Origin: Thermodesulfobacterium hydrogeniphilum
Lineage (GTDB): Bacteria > Desulfobacterota > Thermodesulfobacteria > Thermodesulfobacteriales > Thermodesulfobacteriaceae
Reading direction: 5' to 3'
DNA length: 64,000 nucleotides
NCBI RefSeq assembly: GCF_000746255.1
Contig: NZ_JQKW01000009.1
Location: 98,844 to 162,843 of the forward strand
The notes beneath the pieces were generated by a model that was given only the letters and a program-made list of their open reading frames with translations, did not search any database and had not been told where the DNA came from. Below, in pieces: positions 18,431-27,022 of this stretch (its first letter is position 1; each line of letters starts with the position of its first letter). The translations under genes were made by a program, and so were the position numbers.

Positions 18431-19444
18431 TTACCTCCCAAAATACCTAATAATTCTTAATGTTCTATAATTTTTGCTTCCCTCTGGTTCAAAATTTCTA
18501 AAAACTATATCCATCTTAACTGAAGCATAAGGAAAATTTATGTAATCTGTAGAAGAAGGATCAATTTTGCTTATAGGATTTGCAGTATCATTGATTTCTG
18601 TATTGTTATATACTATAGAAACATGAAATTGAACTACAGGAGATATTTGAATTTCAGATTTAGTTGCATTGCATTGAGAAGCCATATCTGTTAAATCCAT
18701 CATAAGCCATTTTATACTATCTTTTTCTTTGCAATACAAACGCACTCTTTTTGGGACCCTAACAATAATATCTCCACTTTCTAAAAGTAGCCAATTTTGT
18801 GGTTGACCATGTTGATTTTGTATATATCCGTTGTAAATAGTGGCATTTCTGTTAACTTCAGCATTATATTTTTGAAGATCACTATAGATAGAATCAATAC
18901 ATTCTGCATTTTGAGAAGATAGATCTTTTAAACCAAAAATAAGAACTTGAGATTGATTGTTCATATTTCTAAAAAATTTTCCATATCTTATTATGTGAAA
19001 ACAATTGTTGTTATTTTCAGTTTGTAATCTACAGCTTACTAAATGTGCTTTTTTTGAGGTTACTCTGTTTACAATAGCCATTCCATAAAGATTTGCATAA
19101 AAAACTACCTCATCACAGGGATTTCTATGATGAATACTTATACAAAGAGTACTTGGTGGAGGATATGTATAGTTTCCTTGAGAGTATAAATCACAGGCTC
19201 TAATTTTTGAACAAATATTAGCATGTGTTGGATCATTACAAGGCGTTCCTGTTCCCCATCTGTTGAAAATCCACTCCAATTGAGCCATTCCTGCTCTCTG
19301 AATTTCAATTATGTCAGATGCAGATTTTGCAGGATTTTGAAGCCTTTGGCTAACAATGTAAAGAGAAGTTATAGCTCCAACTATGAGAATACCTATCAAA
19401 ATAGAAATCAATAACTCTATTAAAGTAAAGCCCTTTCTATACAT
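18431..19444 (-). CDS. PilW-type minor pilin (module B)
   Basis: 337 residues. The N terminus has a canonical class III signal, KG-FTLIELLISILIGILI, with Gly at -1 and Glu at +5, and residues 1-35 form the pilin helix. After the helix, the sequence runs through a Trp-Gly-Thr-Gly-Thr-Pro-Cys motif (near residue 62) that recurs as WGAGVPC in the module A PilW. Several cysteine pairs may form disulfides. It ends RIIRYFGR, mirrored by VERYFGR in its paralog. It is contiguous with the upstream PilV gene. Confidence 0.85.
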   Translation of the reverse strand: MYRKGFTLIELLISILIGILIVGAITSLYIVSQRLQNPAKSASDIIEIQRAGMAQLEWIFNRWGTGTPCNDPTHANICSKIRACDLYSQGNYTYPPPSTLCISIHHRNPCDEVVFYANLYGMAIVNRVTSKKAHLVSCRLQTENNNNCFHIIRYGKFFRNMNNQSQVLIFGLKDLSSQNAECIDSIYSDLQKYNAEVNRNATIYNGYIQNQHGQPQNWLLLESGDIIVRVPKRVRLYCKEKDSIKWLMMDLTDMASQCNATKSEIQISPVVQFHVSIVYNNTEINDTANPISKIDPSSTDYINFPYASVKMDIVFRNFEPEGSKNYRTLRIIRYFGR

Positions 19445-19819
19445 CTATTTACCATCCCAAAATTTGCAGATAAGATCTTTACTTGTATATTGAAAATTTT
19501 TATAACTCACAGTAAAAGTAACATTTTCACAATTGGCTTGCCAGGGATTTGAAGGAATAGGTATATTATTACAACTTTTATCTGCTTCAATATTAATAAC
19601 TAATCCCCCACATTGAATTTGATTTAAATTGATTCCTGCTCTACAAGCTTCAATAGCAGAACTTTTAGCATTTATTAAACATTCCATAATGAACCTATCT
19701 CTTGTAGAAAAAAAAGCATAGGTGATAAGGTGAGTTATGCTTAATACTATAATAATCACAATAAAAATACTTATAAGTGCTTCAATAAGAGTAAAACCCT
19801 TTACATTTTTTAAAGACAT
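19445..19819 (-). CDS. PilV-type minor pilin (module B)
   Basis: 124 residues. Type IV prepilin signal KG-FTLIEALISIFIVIII (Gly at -1, Glu at +5). The short globular part has the motif EACRAGINLNQIQCGGLVINIE, whose counterpart in module A is EACRGGQTINQITCGGLTVNI, a clear paralogous pair. It starts ten bases inside the end of the FimT-type gene, so the two are coupled. It probably belongs to the minor-pilin priming complex at the pilus tip. Confidence 0.85.
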   Translation of the reverse strand: MSLKNVKGFTLIEALISIFIVIIIVLSITHLITYAFFSTRDRFIMECLINAKSSAIEACRAGINLNQIQCGGLVINIEADKSCNNIPIPSNPWQANCENVTFTVSYKNFQYTSKDLICKFWDGK

Positions 19820-20280
19820 GTACCTTCTCCTTTTTCAGTTTTTAAATATCCTTGTCCTACTATAATTCTATAGTAAACATTTAAATTACTGTTTGGGATA
19901 CATATATTTCCTCCTGATGATATATTTAAGCCCCTTGGATCAAAGATAATTGTTCCGTTACTTATAATTTGAGTATGCTTATCTTCAGGTTTAACTACAA
20001 AAATTAAAGTTCCTATGCAAGGATTGTTCCCCCTTTCATATCCTGTGTCATAAAGTTTTAACTCGTTATTTTCAATACAAACTCCAATATTTGTTGTTCT
20101 TTCCATTGCCATCATTTTTGCTTTATTTATAGAATATTCAATTTTAATTACATCATTAAAATATTTATTAATTTTAAAAAATCTTTGTAAAGAAGGTATA
20201 GCTATACTTGCTATGATAACCATAATAGCTATAACTAAAAAAAGCTCAACTATAGTAATACCTGAATATCTTTCTCTCAT
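19810..20280 (-). CDS. FimT/GspH-type minor pilin (module B)
   Basis: 156 residues. The signal SG-ITIVELFLVIAIMVIIASIAIPSL has Gly at -1 and Glu at +5. The FimT/GspH-type globular domain includes FDPRGLNISSGGNICI, matching FDPRGLAKTSGNICI in the module A paralog. It is the first gene of module B. No Shine-Dalgarno sequence is visible before the ATG; the AT-rich leader resembles that of the module A FimT gene. Confidence 0.85.
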   Translation of the reverse strand: MRERYSGITIVELFLVIAIMVIIASIAIPSLQRFFKINKYFNDVIKIEYSINKAKMMAMERTTNIGVCIENNELKLYDTGYERGNNPCIGTLIFVVKPEDKHTQIISNGTIIFDPRGLNISSGGNICIPNSNLNVYYRIIVGQGYLKTEKGEGTCL

Positions 20281-20366
20281 ATTTGTTATATTAAATAATT
20301 TTTTTCAATTTCCAAGATAATTAAAAATGAAAATTTTTTTTAAATTTTACTTTAAAAAGAATGATT

Positions 20367-21827
20367 TTAATAAATACGCATTTTGGTAAAGATTAAAGGA
20401 ATTTTTATGCTCAGATTTTCACAAATAGGATATCTAATCAAACCTGAAATATTTGATAATTTTTCTATAACTTGTTTATCAAATAATATTTCAAAATTTC
20501 CGCTTAAATCAATATTAGTATTTTGAGAATTGCTTGCTAAAACACCATGCAATTCAAAATTTCCAGAACCTTTTATATTAACATTATTATTGGCCTCTGT
20601 AATAAAAATCAAACCATATATATCTACATTACCATTCTTCCCGATATTGACATTTGTGTTATCCAAAATTATTAAAGTAGGATTATTCAGGGAACCTATA
20701 TTAGTATTAGAATTGAGATTAAAAATTGCAGTTCCTGATCCACCGGCATATATAATACCCCCAGCTATATTTAAATTATTTCCCGTCATTTCATAACTTT
20801 GAGCAAAAAGATTAGCATTTGTAATATTAACATTATTAGAAGTAATGTTAATTTGATTTTTAGCTACTAAGGTGGCTTGAGAAAGAAAATTAGATATGTT
20901 AATAGTACCTGCAGCGATTTTTGCAGACCCATTAAAACTGTTGATATTTAATGTTGCATTTCCTAAATCAAGTGCATCATAGCTTTTAGAATCTAAAGAG
21001 GAAGTAAATGTATTGCTATCGGAATTATAGATAAAATCAATTGAAGTTCCATTAGTTGTGCAAGTGATATTAGTGTTAGCTGTACAATTATAAATTTTTA
21101 TATCAGAAGGTGGGGTCCATACCTTGGTTCCATTTACTCCTACTGGAGTTCCATTATTAAATTCTACACCAAACAAAGTTTGAAGATTATTTAATAATTC
21201 TGTTCTGGTGTCTATTTCATTAAATGCTAAATTATAAAGATTAAATATTGCATTCTGTTTTATTGGTTTAACAAGAGCTATAATTCCTTTGGGGTTATGA
21301 GGACAACTATCTACAGTACTTCCAGTGAGTCCACTATATTCGTTTCCTATAACCAAAGCCGGTGTGGTACAGTTTTCATTACAGCTTACTATAGCACTGC
21401 TCCCTCTTATATTAAAATAAGATAAATTCTTTATAATAGCTGCACCATAAGTAGATATAGGAATAGTTATAACTCCTATTTTAATCACCTTAGCATTCAT
21501 AAAATTACCCTTAGACCAAATAAAACAAGCACTTCCCCAAGAATTATTTACAAGCTTGGATTGAATTTCAATCCCATATTCATATGATTGAGAACTTAAA
21601 TCAGCACAATTAACATTATTATTCATTATATAATCTATAGCTTTCATTAATCCAAAATTAGATTTTTTTTCAGCGATTTGATATTTTGCTTCTGCACTTA
21701 TAGAAAAATATCCTATATGAGTTATATAAGCTACTGTAATTCCTAAAATAAGAAGTAACACTCCTATAGTTAATACAATTAAAATAGTAAAACCACTTTT
21801 TTTGTTAAAACTTTTATAGATTTTCAA
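20367..21827 (-). CDS. Large PilX-like pilin-family protein (module A, second copy)
   Basis: 486 residues. N terminus KSG-FTILIVLTIGVLLLI with Gly at -1 but no Glu at +5, like PilX/GspK tip subunits. After the helix come ISAEAKYQIAEKKSN and the motif SCNENCTTPALVIGNE, both shared with the next upstream gene. The C-terminal half is made of short Asn/Ile/Gly-rich repeats (INIS, VNIT, LNIAGG, IYGLIFITEANNN) suggesting a beta-helix, and it ends TKMRIY like its twin. Lies 27 bases from that paralog; probably a tandem duplication. Confidence 0.78.
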   Translation of the reverse strand: MKIYKSFNKKSGFTILIVLTIGVLLLILGITVAYITHIGYFSISAEAKYQIAEKKSNFGLMKAIDYIMNNNVNCADLSSQSYEYGIEIQSKLVNNSWGSACFIWSKGNFMNAKVIKIGVITIPISTYGAAIIKNLSYFNIRGSSAIVSCNENCTTPALVIGNEYSGLTGSTVDSCPHNPKGIIALVKPIKQNAIFNLYNLAFNEIDTRTELLNNLQTLFGVEFNNGTPVGVNGTKVWTPPSDIKIYNCTANTNITCTTNGTSIDFIYNSDSNTFTSSLDSKSYDALDLGNATLNINSFNGSAKIAAGTINISNFLSQATLVAKNQINITSNNVNITNANLFAQSYEMTGNNLNIAGGIIYAGGSGTAIFNLNSNTNIGSLNNPTLIILDNTNVNIGKNGNVDIYGLIFITEANNNVNIKGSGNFELHGVLASNSQNTNIDLSGNFEILFDKQVIEKLSNISGLIRYPICENLSIKIPLIFTKMRIY

Positions 21828-21854
21828 AAGAATCTCCTGAAATAAATTTTAAAT

Positions 21855-23324
21855 TTAATAAATTCTCATTTTAGTAGTTATTAATTGATATTTTTGGGAA
21901 AAATTGCAAATAGGTGGTTTTATAAAACCTAAATTAGAACTGAGTTTTCTAAGAATATCTGGATCAAACTCTATTGTAGTATGACATCTCATACTTAGAG
22001 AATTAGAAAGAGAATTACTTATAATAGCTCCATGAATCTCAAAATGTCCTGATGTATCTAAATCAAGTCCAAAACCGGGATTAGCCTCGGTTACATATAC
22101 CAAACCATATATATCTGTGTGACACTTCCCATCAATGTTTAACTGATTATCGGCAATAATAAGAGTTGGATTATCAGGAGTTCCTATATTACTATCAGAA
22201 CGCAGCTTTAAATAACCACTACCACTACTATAAAGGATTCCTCCTTCATAATCAAAGTGACAATTAAATATATCGTAATCCTTGGCAAAAAAATTAGAAT
22301 TTATTATAGAAGTAGTGGCTTTCATGTAATTGTATATGTTTATTTTTTCTCTTGCTACTAAAGTAAGATTGGAGACAGCACTTTTCCCTGTGAATTCTAC
22401 TGTTCCTGCAGCTATTTTAGCTCCAACTCCACCATTAAAACTGTTTATTGTTAATGAAGCATTTCCCAGATCTATAGCTTCGTATTCCTCAGAACCAAGA
22501 GTAAAATTCCCTGTAATAGGATTATAGTTTATAGTTATATCAGTTCCATTGGTATATGTACATGTAATTGTAGTATCTTCAGCAGTACAGGTATTAATAC
22601 TGGTGCCATTCCAGATATTCTGACCTGTAATTCCTGTTGGTGTTCCATTACTAAAAGAGATCCCATATTTTTGAGAAAGAATATTAAAAATATCATTTCT
22701 ATCTTTTGCATTTTTAAACACTGTGTTTGCTAAATAAATTGGAGATTCTAAAAGCTCAGGATTTATTTTATAAGGTTCGTCAACCAATGCTCTTATATCT
22801 TTATATTCAGAACAATACCCTGTAGTAAAATAAGAACTTGAAGTTATATTATTACCAGTAATTAAAGCAGGAATTTTACAGGTTTCATTACAACTTATAA
22901 TATCTGCATGACATTTTATATCTAACGAATTTAATTTCCTAAAAACAGCTGCTCCCCAATAGGAGTTTACAGGAAAAATAACAGCAATTTTAAATATATT
23001 GGAGTTTTTAAAAATGCCTTTAATCCAGATAAAACAATTTTGATCATTTTCATCAGGAACAAATCTAATCTGTGCCTCTCCAGTGGAAAAAGAAATATTT
23101 TCAGTTCCATTACATATTCTGGTTCCATTATAAATTTCACTTATAGCTTTTAATAATCCTTTATTAGCATTTTTTTCAGCGATTTGATATCTTGCTTCTG
23201 CACTTATAGAAAAATATCCTATTTGAGTTATATAGGCTATTGCAGCTCCTAAAATAATAAGAACTACACAAAAAACTAAAGCATTAATAATTGCAAACCC
23301 TTTGTTATATATGTTTTTTTTCAT
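21855..23324 (-). CDS. Large PilX-like pilin-family protein (module A, first copy)
   Basis: 489 residues. N terminus NKG-FAIINALVFCVVLIILG with Gly at -1 and Asn instead of Glu at +5. Shares ISAEARYQIAEKNAN, the motif SCNETCKIPALITGN, an IDLGNASLTINSFNG block, NPTLIIADN and IYGLVYVTEANPG with the following gene, and ends TTKMRIY. The repetitive Asn/Gly-rich C-terminal half suggests a solenoid of beta-strands. It starts three bases after the PilW gene, so it is part of the same transcript. An exported pilus-tip component is inferred. Confidence 0.78.
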   Translation of the reverse strand: MKKNIYNKGFAIINALVFCVVLIILGAAIAYITQIGYFSISAEARYQIAEKNANKGLLKAISEIYNGTRICNGTENISFSTGEAQIRFVPDENDQNCFIWIKGIFKNSNIFKIAVIFPVNSYWGAAVFRKLNSLDIKCHADIISCNETCKIPALITGNNITSSSYFTTGYCSEYKDIRALVDEPYKINPELLESPIYLANTVFKNAKDRNDIFNILSQKYGISFSNGTPTGITGQNIWNGTSINTCTAEDTTITCTYTNGTDITINYNPITGNFTLGSEEYEAIDLGNASLTINSFNGGVGAKIAAGTVEFTGKSAVSNLTLVAREKINIYNYMKATTSIINSNFFAKDYDIFNCHFDYEGGILYSSGSGYLKLRSDSNIGTPDNPTLIIADNQLNIDGKCHTDIYGLVYVTEANPGFGLDLDTSGHFEIHGAIISNSLSNSLSMRCHTTIEFDPDILRKLSSNLGFIKPPICNFSQKYQLITTKMRIY

Positions 23325-23327
23325 TAT

Positions 23328-24227
23328 TTACCTCCCAAAATATCTTTCAACAGTAAAAGTTTGTTCTTTTGGTCCTTGTGTAGCAAAGGTTATCACTACT
23401 TTTACAGATCTACCAATAGCATAAACTTTAAAAGAATTAGCATCTTTTATTCTTGCTACTTTAAGAGCATTTTCATTACTATTGCACCCGCTTTCCATAT
23501 CTGTTTTATCCATCATAAGCCAATAACTTCCATCTGTATCTTGAGCTACATAAAATCTAACTTTATGAGGAACCCTTATTATCACATCGCCTGCTTGAAG
23601 AGAATAAGTATTATTATTATCGCAGTCAAGAGTACCATTAATCCATTGGCACATAATAGGATTATCTATTGTTAGATTAGGAGAACCACTAAAATTTATA
23701 CAATCAATAGAATCAAAATTAACATTAAATCCATAAGCAGGTGGAAGTGTAGCAGTAGAATTATAGTTAACCACTTTTCCTCCCTGCCAGATATAATAAC
23801 AGTTTTGATTATCAGTTGTGCTTAATCTGCAACTTATTATATTTGCAAAACTTCCTGTTGCATTCACTACAAAACCTAATCCATAAAGATTAGCATAAAA
23901 TTCTATATCTGAACAACCATTAGCTAAATCTCCATCATTACATATCATACACATAGGATCTGTAGGAGGATAACCACTACAAGCAGGTATAGTAGATCCT
24001 ATACTGCAGGTATTATTGTAACAAGGAACACCTGCTCCCCATCTGGAAAAAACAAAATCTAAGGTTGCAATGCCACTCCTCATTTCCTCAAGTACATCTG
24101 AAACGGGTTTAGTCTTTTTAAAGGATCTATCAGAAGCTATATAAAGTCCTACTACAGCTATAAGTATTATACTTGCTAAAACTATAGCAACCAAAATTTC
24201 AACTAAAGTAAATCCTTTTTTTCTCAT
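23328..24227 (-). CDS. PilW-type minor pilin (module A)
   Basis: 299 residues. Canonical prepilin signal KKG-FTLVEILVAIVLASIILI. The following FVFSRWGAGVPC segment, the FYANLYGLGFVV segment and the MMDKTDMESGCNSNE segment all have counterparts in the module B PilW gene (FYANLYGMAIV and MMDLTDMASQCNATK), showing common ancestry. At least ten cysteines suggest disulfides, consistent with export. It lies between a PilV-type and a PilX-like gene, the usual minor-pilin order. Confidence 0.86.
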   Translation of the reverse strand: MRKKGFTLVEILVAIVLASIILIAVVGLYIASDRSFKKTKPVSDVLEEMRSGIATLDFVFSRWGAGVPCYNNTCSIGSTIPACSGYPPTDPMCMICNDGDLANGCSDIEFYANLYGLGFVVNATGSFANIISCRLSTTDNQNCYYIWQGGKVVNYNSTATLPPAYGFNVNFDSIDCINFSGSPNLTIDNPIMCQWINGTLDCDNNNTYSLQAGDVIIRVPHKVRFYVAQDTDGSYWLMMDKTDMESGCNSNENALKVARIKDANSFKVYAIGRSVKVVITFATQGPKEQTFTVERYFGR

Positions 24228-24237
24228 AATTTATACC

Positions 24238-24588
24238 TCATTGAAAATTACAAACTTTGTCTGTTAAACTCAAACTTTTTCCTTTAGTAGAAGCAGTTGC
24301 TGTAATATCTGAGCAGGTATTAGGAGCTGGTTGACAATCACCAGTTATACTTATATTTACTGTTAATCCTCCGCAAGTAATTTGATTTATAGTTTGCCCA
24401 CCTCTACAGGCTTCTATACCTGAAGCTGCCCCTTCTATCAAACAGGATAATAAAATTCTATTAGAAGTTTTTAAGCCAAATTCGGTGATTAAGGCAGCAA
24501 TACTTATAGCTATAAAAGAAGTTATTAATATAGCAATTAAAGCTTCAATTATAGTAAAACCATAAAATTTGTTTTTCTGGATATTCAT
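24238..24588 (-). CDS. PilV-type minor pilin (module A)
   Basis: 116 residues. Prepilin signal YG-FTIIEALIAILITSFIAISIAALI with Gly at -1 and Glu at +5. The EACRGGQTINQITCGG motif pairs it with the module B gene at 19445-19819. The rest is a small Cys-containing domain of no clear fold. Its ATG directly abuts the stop of the upstream FimT-type gene. Confidence 0.85.
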   Translation of the reverse strand: MNIQKNKFYGFTIIEALIAILITSFIAISIAALITEFGLKTSNRILLSCLIEGAASGIEACRGGQTINQITCGGLTVNISITGDCQPAPNTCSDITATASTKGKSLSLTDKVCNFQ

Positions 24589-25116
24589 CTAAGAACAACC
24601 TCCATCACCACTATTAACTGTTATAGTTCCTCTATTTAATTGTAAAGTAATTTTGTAATACCTGTTTCCATCAGTAATACAAATATTTCCACTGGTTTTA
24701 GCAAGACCTCGGGGATCAAAAGTTAAACAGGAATAACCTTTAGGGAAAAGGGTTGATCGTGTTATTGTAACCCAGTTATCTTGAATTACTAAGGATTTAA
24801 GAGCTATTTTATTAGAACAGGAACTTTCACTACAAGTTCCTACATTATATACCTCTATCTTACAACCATTTCCTCCAGAGCATGTATCTGTAAAACTTCC
24901 ACTTTTTTCTATACAAATCCAAATATAAGAACTTTGTTCTATGGCTGTAATTTTTGCCCATTTTATAAGATTTTCCGTTTCAAAGGAGTATTCATTAAAT
25001 TTATAAATCCTGTAAAATCTTTTCAGAGATGGTACAGTTATGCTTGCCAAAATAGCTATAATAGCTATAACTAAAAGAATTTCAACAAGGGTAATACCCG
25101 AAAATTTCTTTTTCAT
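24589..25116 (-). CDS. FimT/GspH-type minor pilin (module A)
   Basis: 175 residues. Signal SG-ITLVEILLVIAIIAILASITVPSL with Gly at -1 and Glu at +5, then a globular domain with cysteine-rich insert (CSGGNGC, CSESSCS) and FDPRGLAKTSGNICI. First gene of the pilin cluster. Upstream there is an AT-rich leader with TATAAT three bases before the ATG and no ribosome site, closely resembling the leader of the module B copy. Confidence 0.86.
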   Translation of the reverse strand: MKKKFSGITLVEILLVIAIIAILASITVPSLKRFYRIYKFNEYSFETENLIKWAKITAIEQSSYIWICIEKSGSFTDTCSGGNGCKIEVYNVGTCSESSCSNKIALKSLVIQDNWVTITRSTLFPKGYSCLTFDPRGLAKTSGNICITDGNRYYKITLQLNRGTITVNSGDGGCS

Positions 25117-25235
25117 ATTATTATATTAATAATTTTTTTAAAATTTTTCAATATTTAAAAAATTTAATATCAAATAAAAAAACAAATCTACTAATGTTAA
25201 AAATTGATAAATTTATAAAGAAAGAGAATAAATAT

Positions 25236-25685
25236 CTAAATTTTCTTTAAATATTCCAAATATAGGGTCACAGGTCCATCATTTACTAAATGAATTTCCA
25301 TATGAGCTCCAAATATCCCTTCTTTTACAGAAATGCCTTTTTCTTTTATCTTTTCTGCCAATGTTTGTAATAATTCTTTTGCTTTTTCTGGTTCTTCTGC
25401 CAGGTGAAAGGTGGGTCTTGTTCCCTTTTTTAAATACCCACACACTGTAAAATTGGAAACAAGTAATATCTCTCCTTTTATATCTCTGACACTTAAATTA
25501 AACTTTCCACTTTCATCAGAAAAAATTCTTAATTTTACTAATTTATCTGCTATCCAATCTAAAGTCTTTTCATTATCTTCTTTTTCACAACAGACAAGTA
25601 CAAGAAGACCACAATTAATTTGAGAAATTAATTTATCTTCAACCCAGACAGAGGCTTTTTTAACCCTTTGAATAACAATTTTCAT
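25236..25685 (-). CDS. dtd: D-aminoacyl-tRNA deacylase
   Basis: 149 residues, standard for DTD. The start MKIVIQRVKKASVWV is typical. The two active-site signatures are seen as SNFTV (usually SQFTL, near residue 77) and NDGPVT (Gly-cisPro motif, near residue 136). The enzyme removes D-amino acids and glycine mischarged on tRNA. It is the last gene before the pilin cluster and directly follows the oxidoreductase gamma gene with no gap. Confidence 0.95.
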   Translation of the reverse strand: MKIVIQRVKKASVWVEDKLISQINCGLLVLVCCEKEDNEKTLDWIADKLVKLRIFSDESGKFNLSVRDIKGEILLVSNFTVCGYLKKGTRPTFHLAEEPEKAKELLQTLAEKIKEKGISVKEGIFGAHMEIHLVNDGPVTLYLEYLKKI

Positions 25686-26255
25686 TTAAATTTTGTAATT
25701 CTTTTTAATATATTGAGCGCCTAATTCAAACGCCTTTAAGTTTGGTTCAAAAAGATGGGCTTTACCTTTGCTTAAAATTTCTTTTAAAGCTTTTTCAAAT
25801 TGTTTTCTATTAAAAACTTTAGTAATTTGATAAAAAGCTCCTATTGCACAGAGATTAGCCAAAAGAGGAGTATTAAGACTTTCTGCCAAACTTGATACAG
25901 GAATAAAATAAAATTTATATTTTTTTTCTAATTTTTCAAAATCTTCTATATTTTCAGGTTTGACAAAATCAGAGTTTATAATAGCAGAACCTGCCTTTTT
26001 AAGCTTAGGAACAAATTTTATAAAAGAAGGATAATTCATGATAATTAAAAAAGAAGGACGAGCTACTATAGGAGAGGCAATACTTTTCTTTGAAATAATT
26101 ACTGTGCAATTACAGGTTCCTCCTCTCATTTCAGGTCCATAAACAGGCAAATAGGTAACATTATAATTAGCTATCATACTTGCTTGAGCAATAAGGTTTC
26201 CTGCAAAAAGGACCCCTTGACCTCCAAAACCTGATATTATTAATTCTAACTTCAA
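25686..26255 (-). CDS. 2-oxoacid:ferredoxin oxidoreductase, gamma subunit
   Basis: 189 residues. The start ELIISGFGGQGVLFAGNLIAQA and the block YLPVYGPEMRGGTCNCTVIIS are the signature of the gamma domain of pyruvate/2-oxoacid oxidoreductases. The enzyme converts 2-oxoacids and CoA into acyl-CoA and reduced ferredoxin; gamma contributes to the CoA-binding/dimer interface. Last of the four-gene set, two bases after the beta gene. Substrate (branched-chain 2-oxoacid or 2-oxoglutarate) cannot be fixed from this subunit. Confidence 0.93.
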   Translation of the reverse strand: MKLELIISGFGGQGVLFAGNLIAQASMIANYNVTYLPVYGPEMRGGTCNCTVIISKKSIASPIVARPSFLIIMNYPSFIKFVPKLKKAGSAIINSDFVKPENIEDFEKLEKKYKFYFIPVSSLAESLNTPLLANLCAIGAFYQITKVFNRKQFEKALKEILSKGKAHLFEPNLKAFELGAQYIKKNYKI

Positions 26256-26257
26256 GG

Positions 26258-27022
26258 CTAATCTCCTTTTTTAGATTTTAAGGATTCACTAACTTTATCT
26301 TTAAAAATGCCTAAAGGAAAAATTTCAGTTAATTTATCTATGTGCTTATTAGCAGAAACAGGATCCATTTTCCAATTAATAGGACAGGCTGATAAAATTT
26401 CTACATATCCAAAACCCAAATTATTGATTTGAGCTAAAAAGGCATTTTTGATAGCTTTTCTGGCGTCTATAATCCTTTTAGGAGTGTTTAAAGCTACTCT
26501 GGCTGAAAAAGCAACACTCTCTAAGGTTGCCAGAATTTCTGCGATTTTAGGAGGATAGCCTAAGTATTGAGGATCTTTACCTTCAGGAGTAGTAGTAGTT
26601 TTTTGTCCTGGAACAGTGGTGGGTGAGGCTTGTCCTCCTGTCATTCCATAAACAGTATTATTTATCATAATAGCAGTAATTTTTTCTCCTCTTAAAGCAG
26701 TATGAAAGCTCTCATTAAAACCTATAGAAGCAAAATCTCCATCCCCTTGATAAGTAAATACTACCAGATCCGGTCTGGCTCTTTTGGCACCAGTTGCTGC
26801 AGCACAGGCTCTACCATGAGGAGCTTCTACTATATCTACATCTATATAAAAATACAAAAAACAGGAACAACCTATAGAAGCAATACCCAAACTTTTGTCT
26901 TGGATGCCAAGTTCATCTATCACTTCACAAAGTAATCTATGAGCTATACTATGATGACATCCTGGACAATAATGAAAGCGAGTATTTTTTAAACTTTTCG
27001 GGAACTCAAAGAATTTAAGCAT
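26258..27022 (-). CDS. 2-oxoacid:ferredoxin oxidoreductase, beta (thiamine diphosphate) subunit
   Basis: 254 residues. CPGCHHS at the N terminus, GCSCFLYFYIDVDIVEAPHGRA, and the thiamine-diphosphate motif GDGDFASIGFNE...NNTVYGMTGGQ are diagnostic of the beta subunit of VOR/KOR-type enzymes. It lacks the extra cluster domain of pyruvate oxidoreductases. Its start lies 34 bases inside the end of the alpha gene in another frame, so translation is coupled. Together with its neighbours it should form an alpha-beta-gamma-delta complex. Confidence 0.93.
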   Translation of the reverse strand: MLKFFEFPKSLKNTRFHYCPGCHHSIAHRLLCEVIDELGIQDKSLGIASIGCSCFLYFYIDVDIVEAPHGRACAAATGAKRARPDLVVFTYQGDGDFASIGFNESFHTALRGEKITAIMINNTVYGMTGGQASPTTVPGQKTTTTPEGKDPQYLGYPPKIAEILATLESVAFSARVALNTPKRIIDARKAIKNAFLAQINNLGFGYVEILSACPINWKMDPVSANKHIDKLTEIFPLGIFKDKVSESLKSKKGD

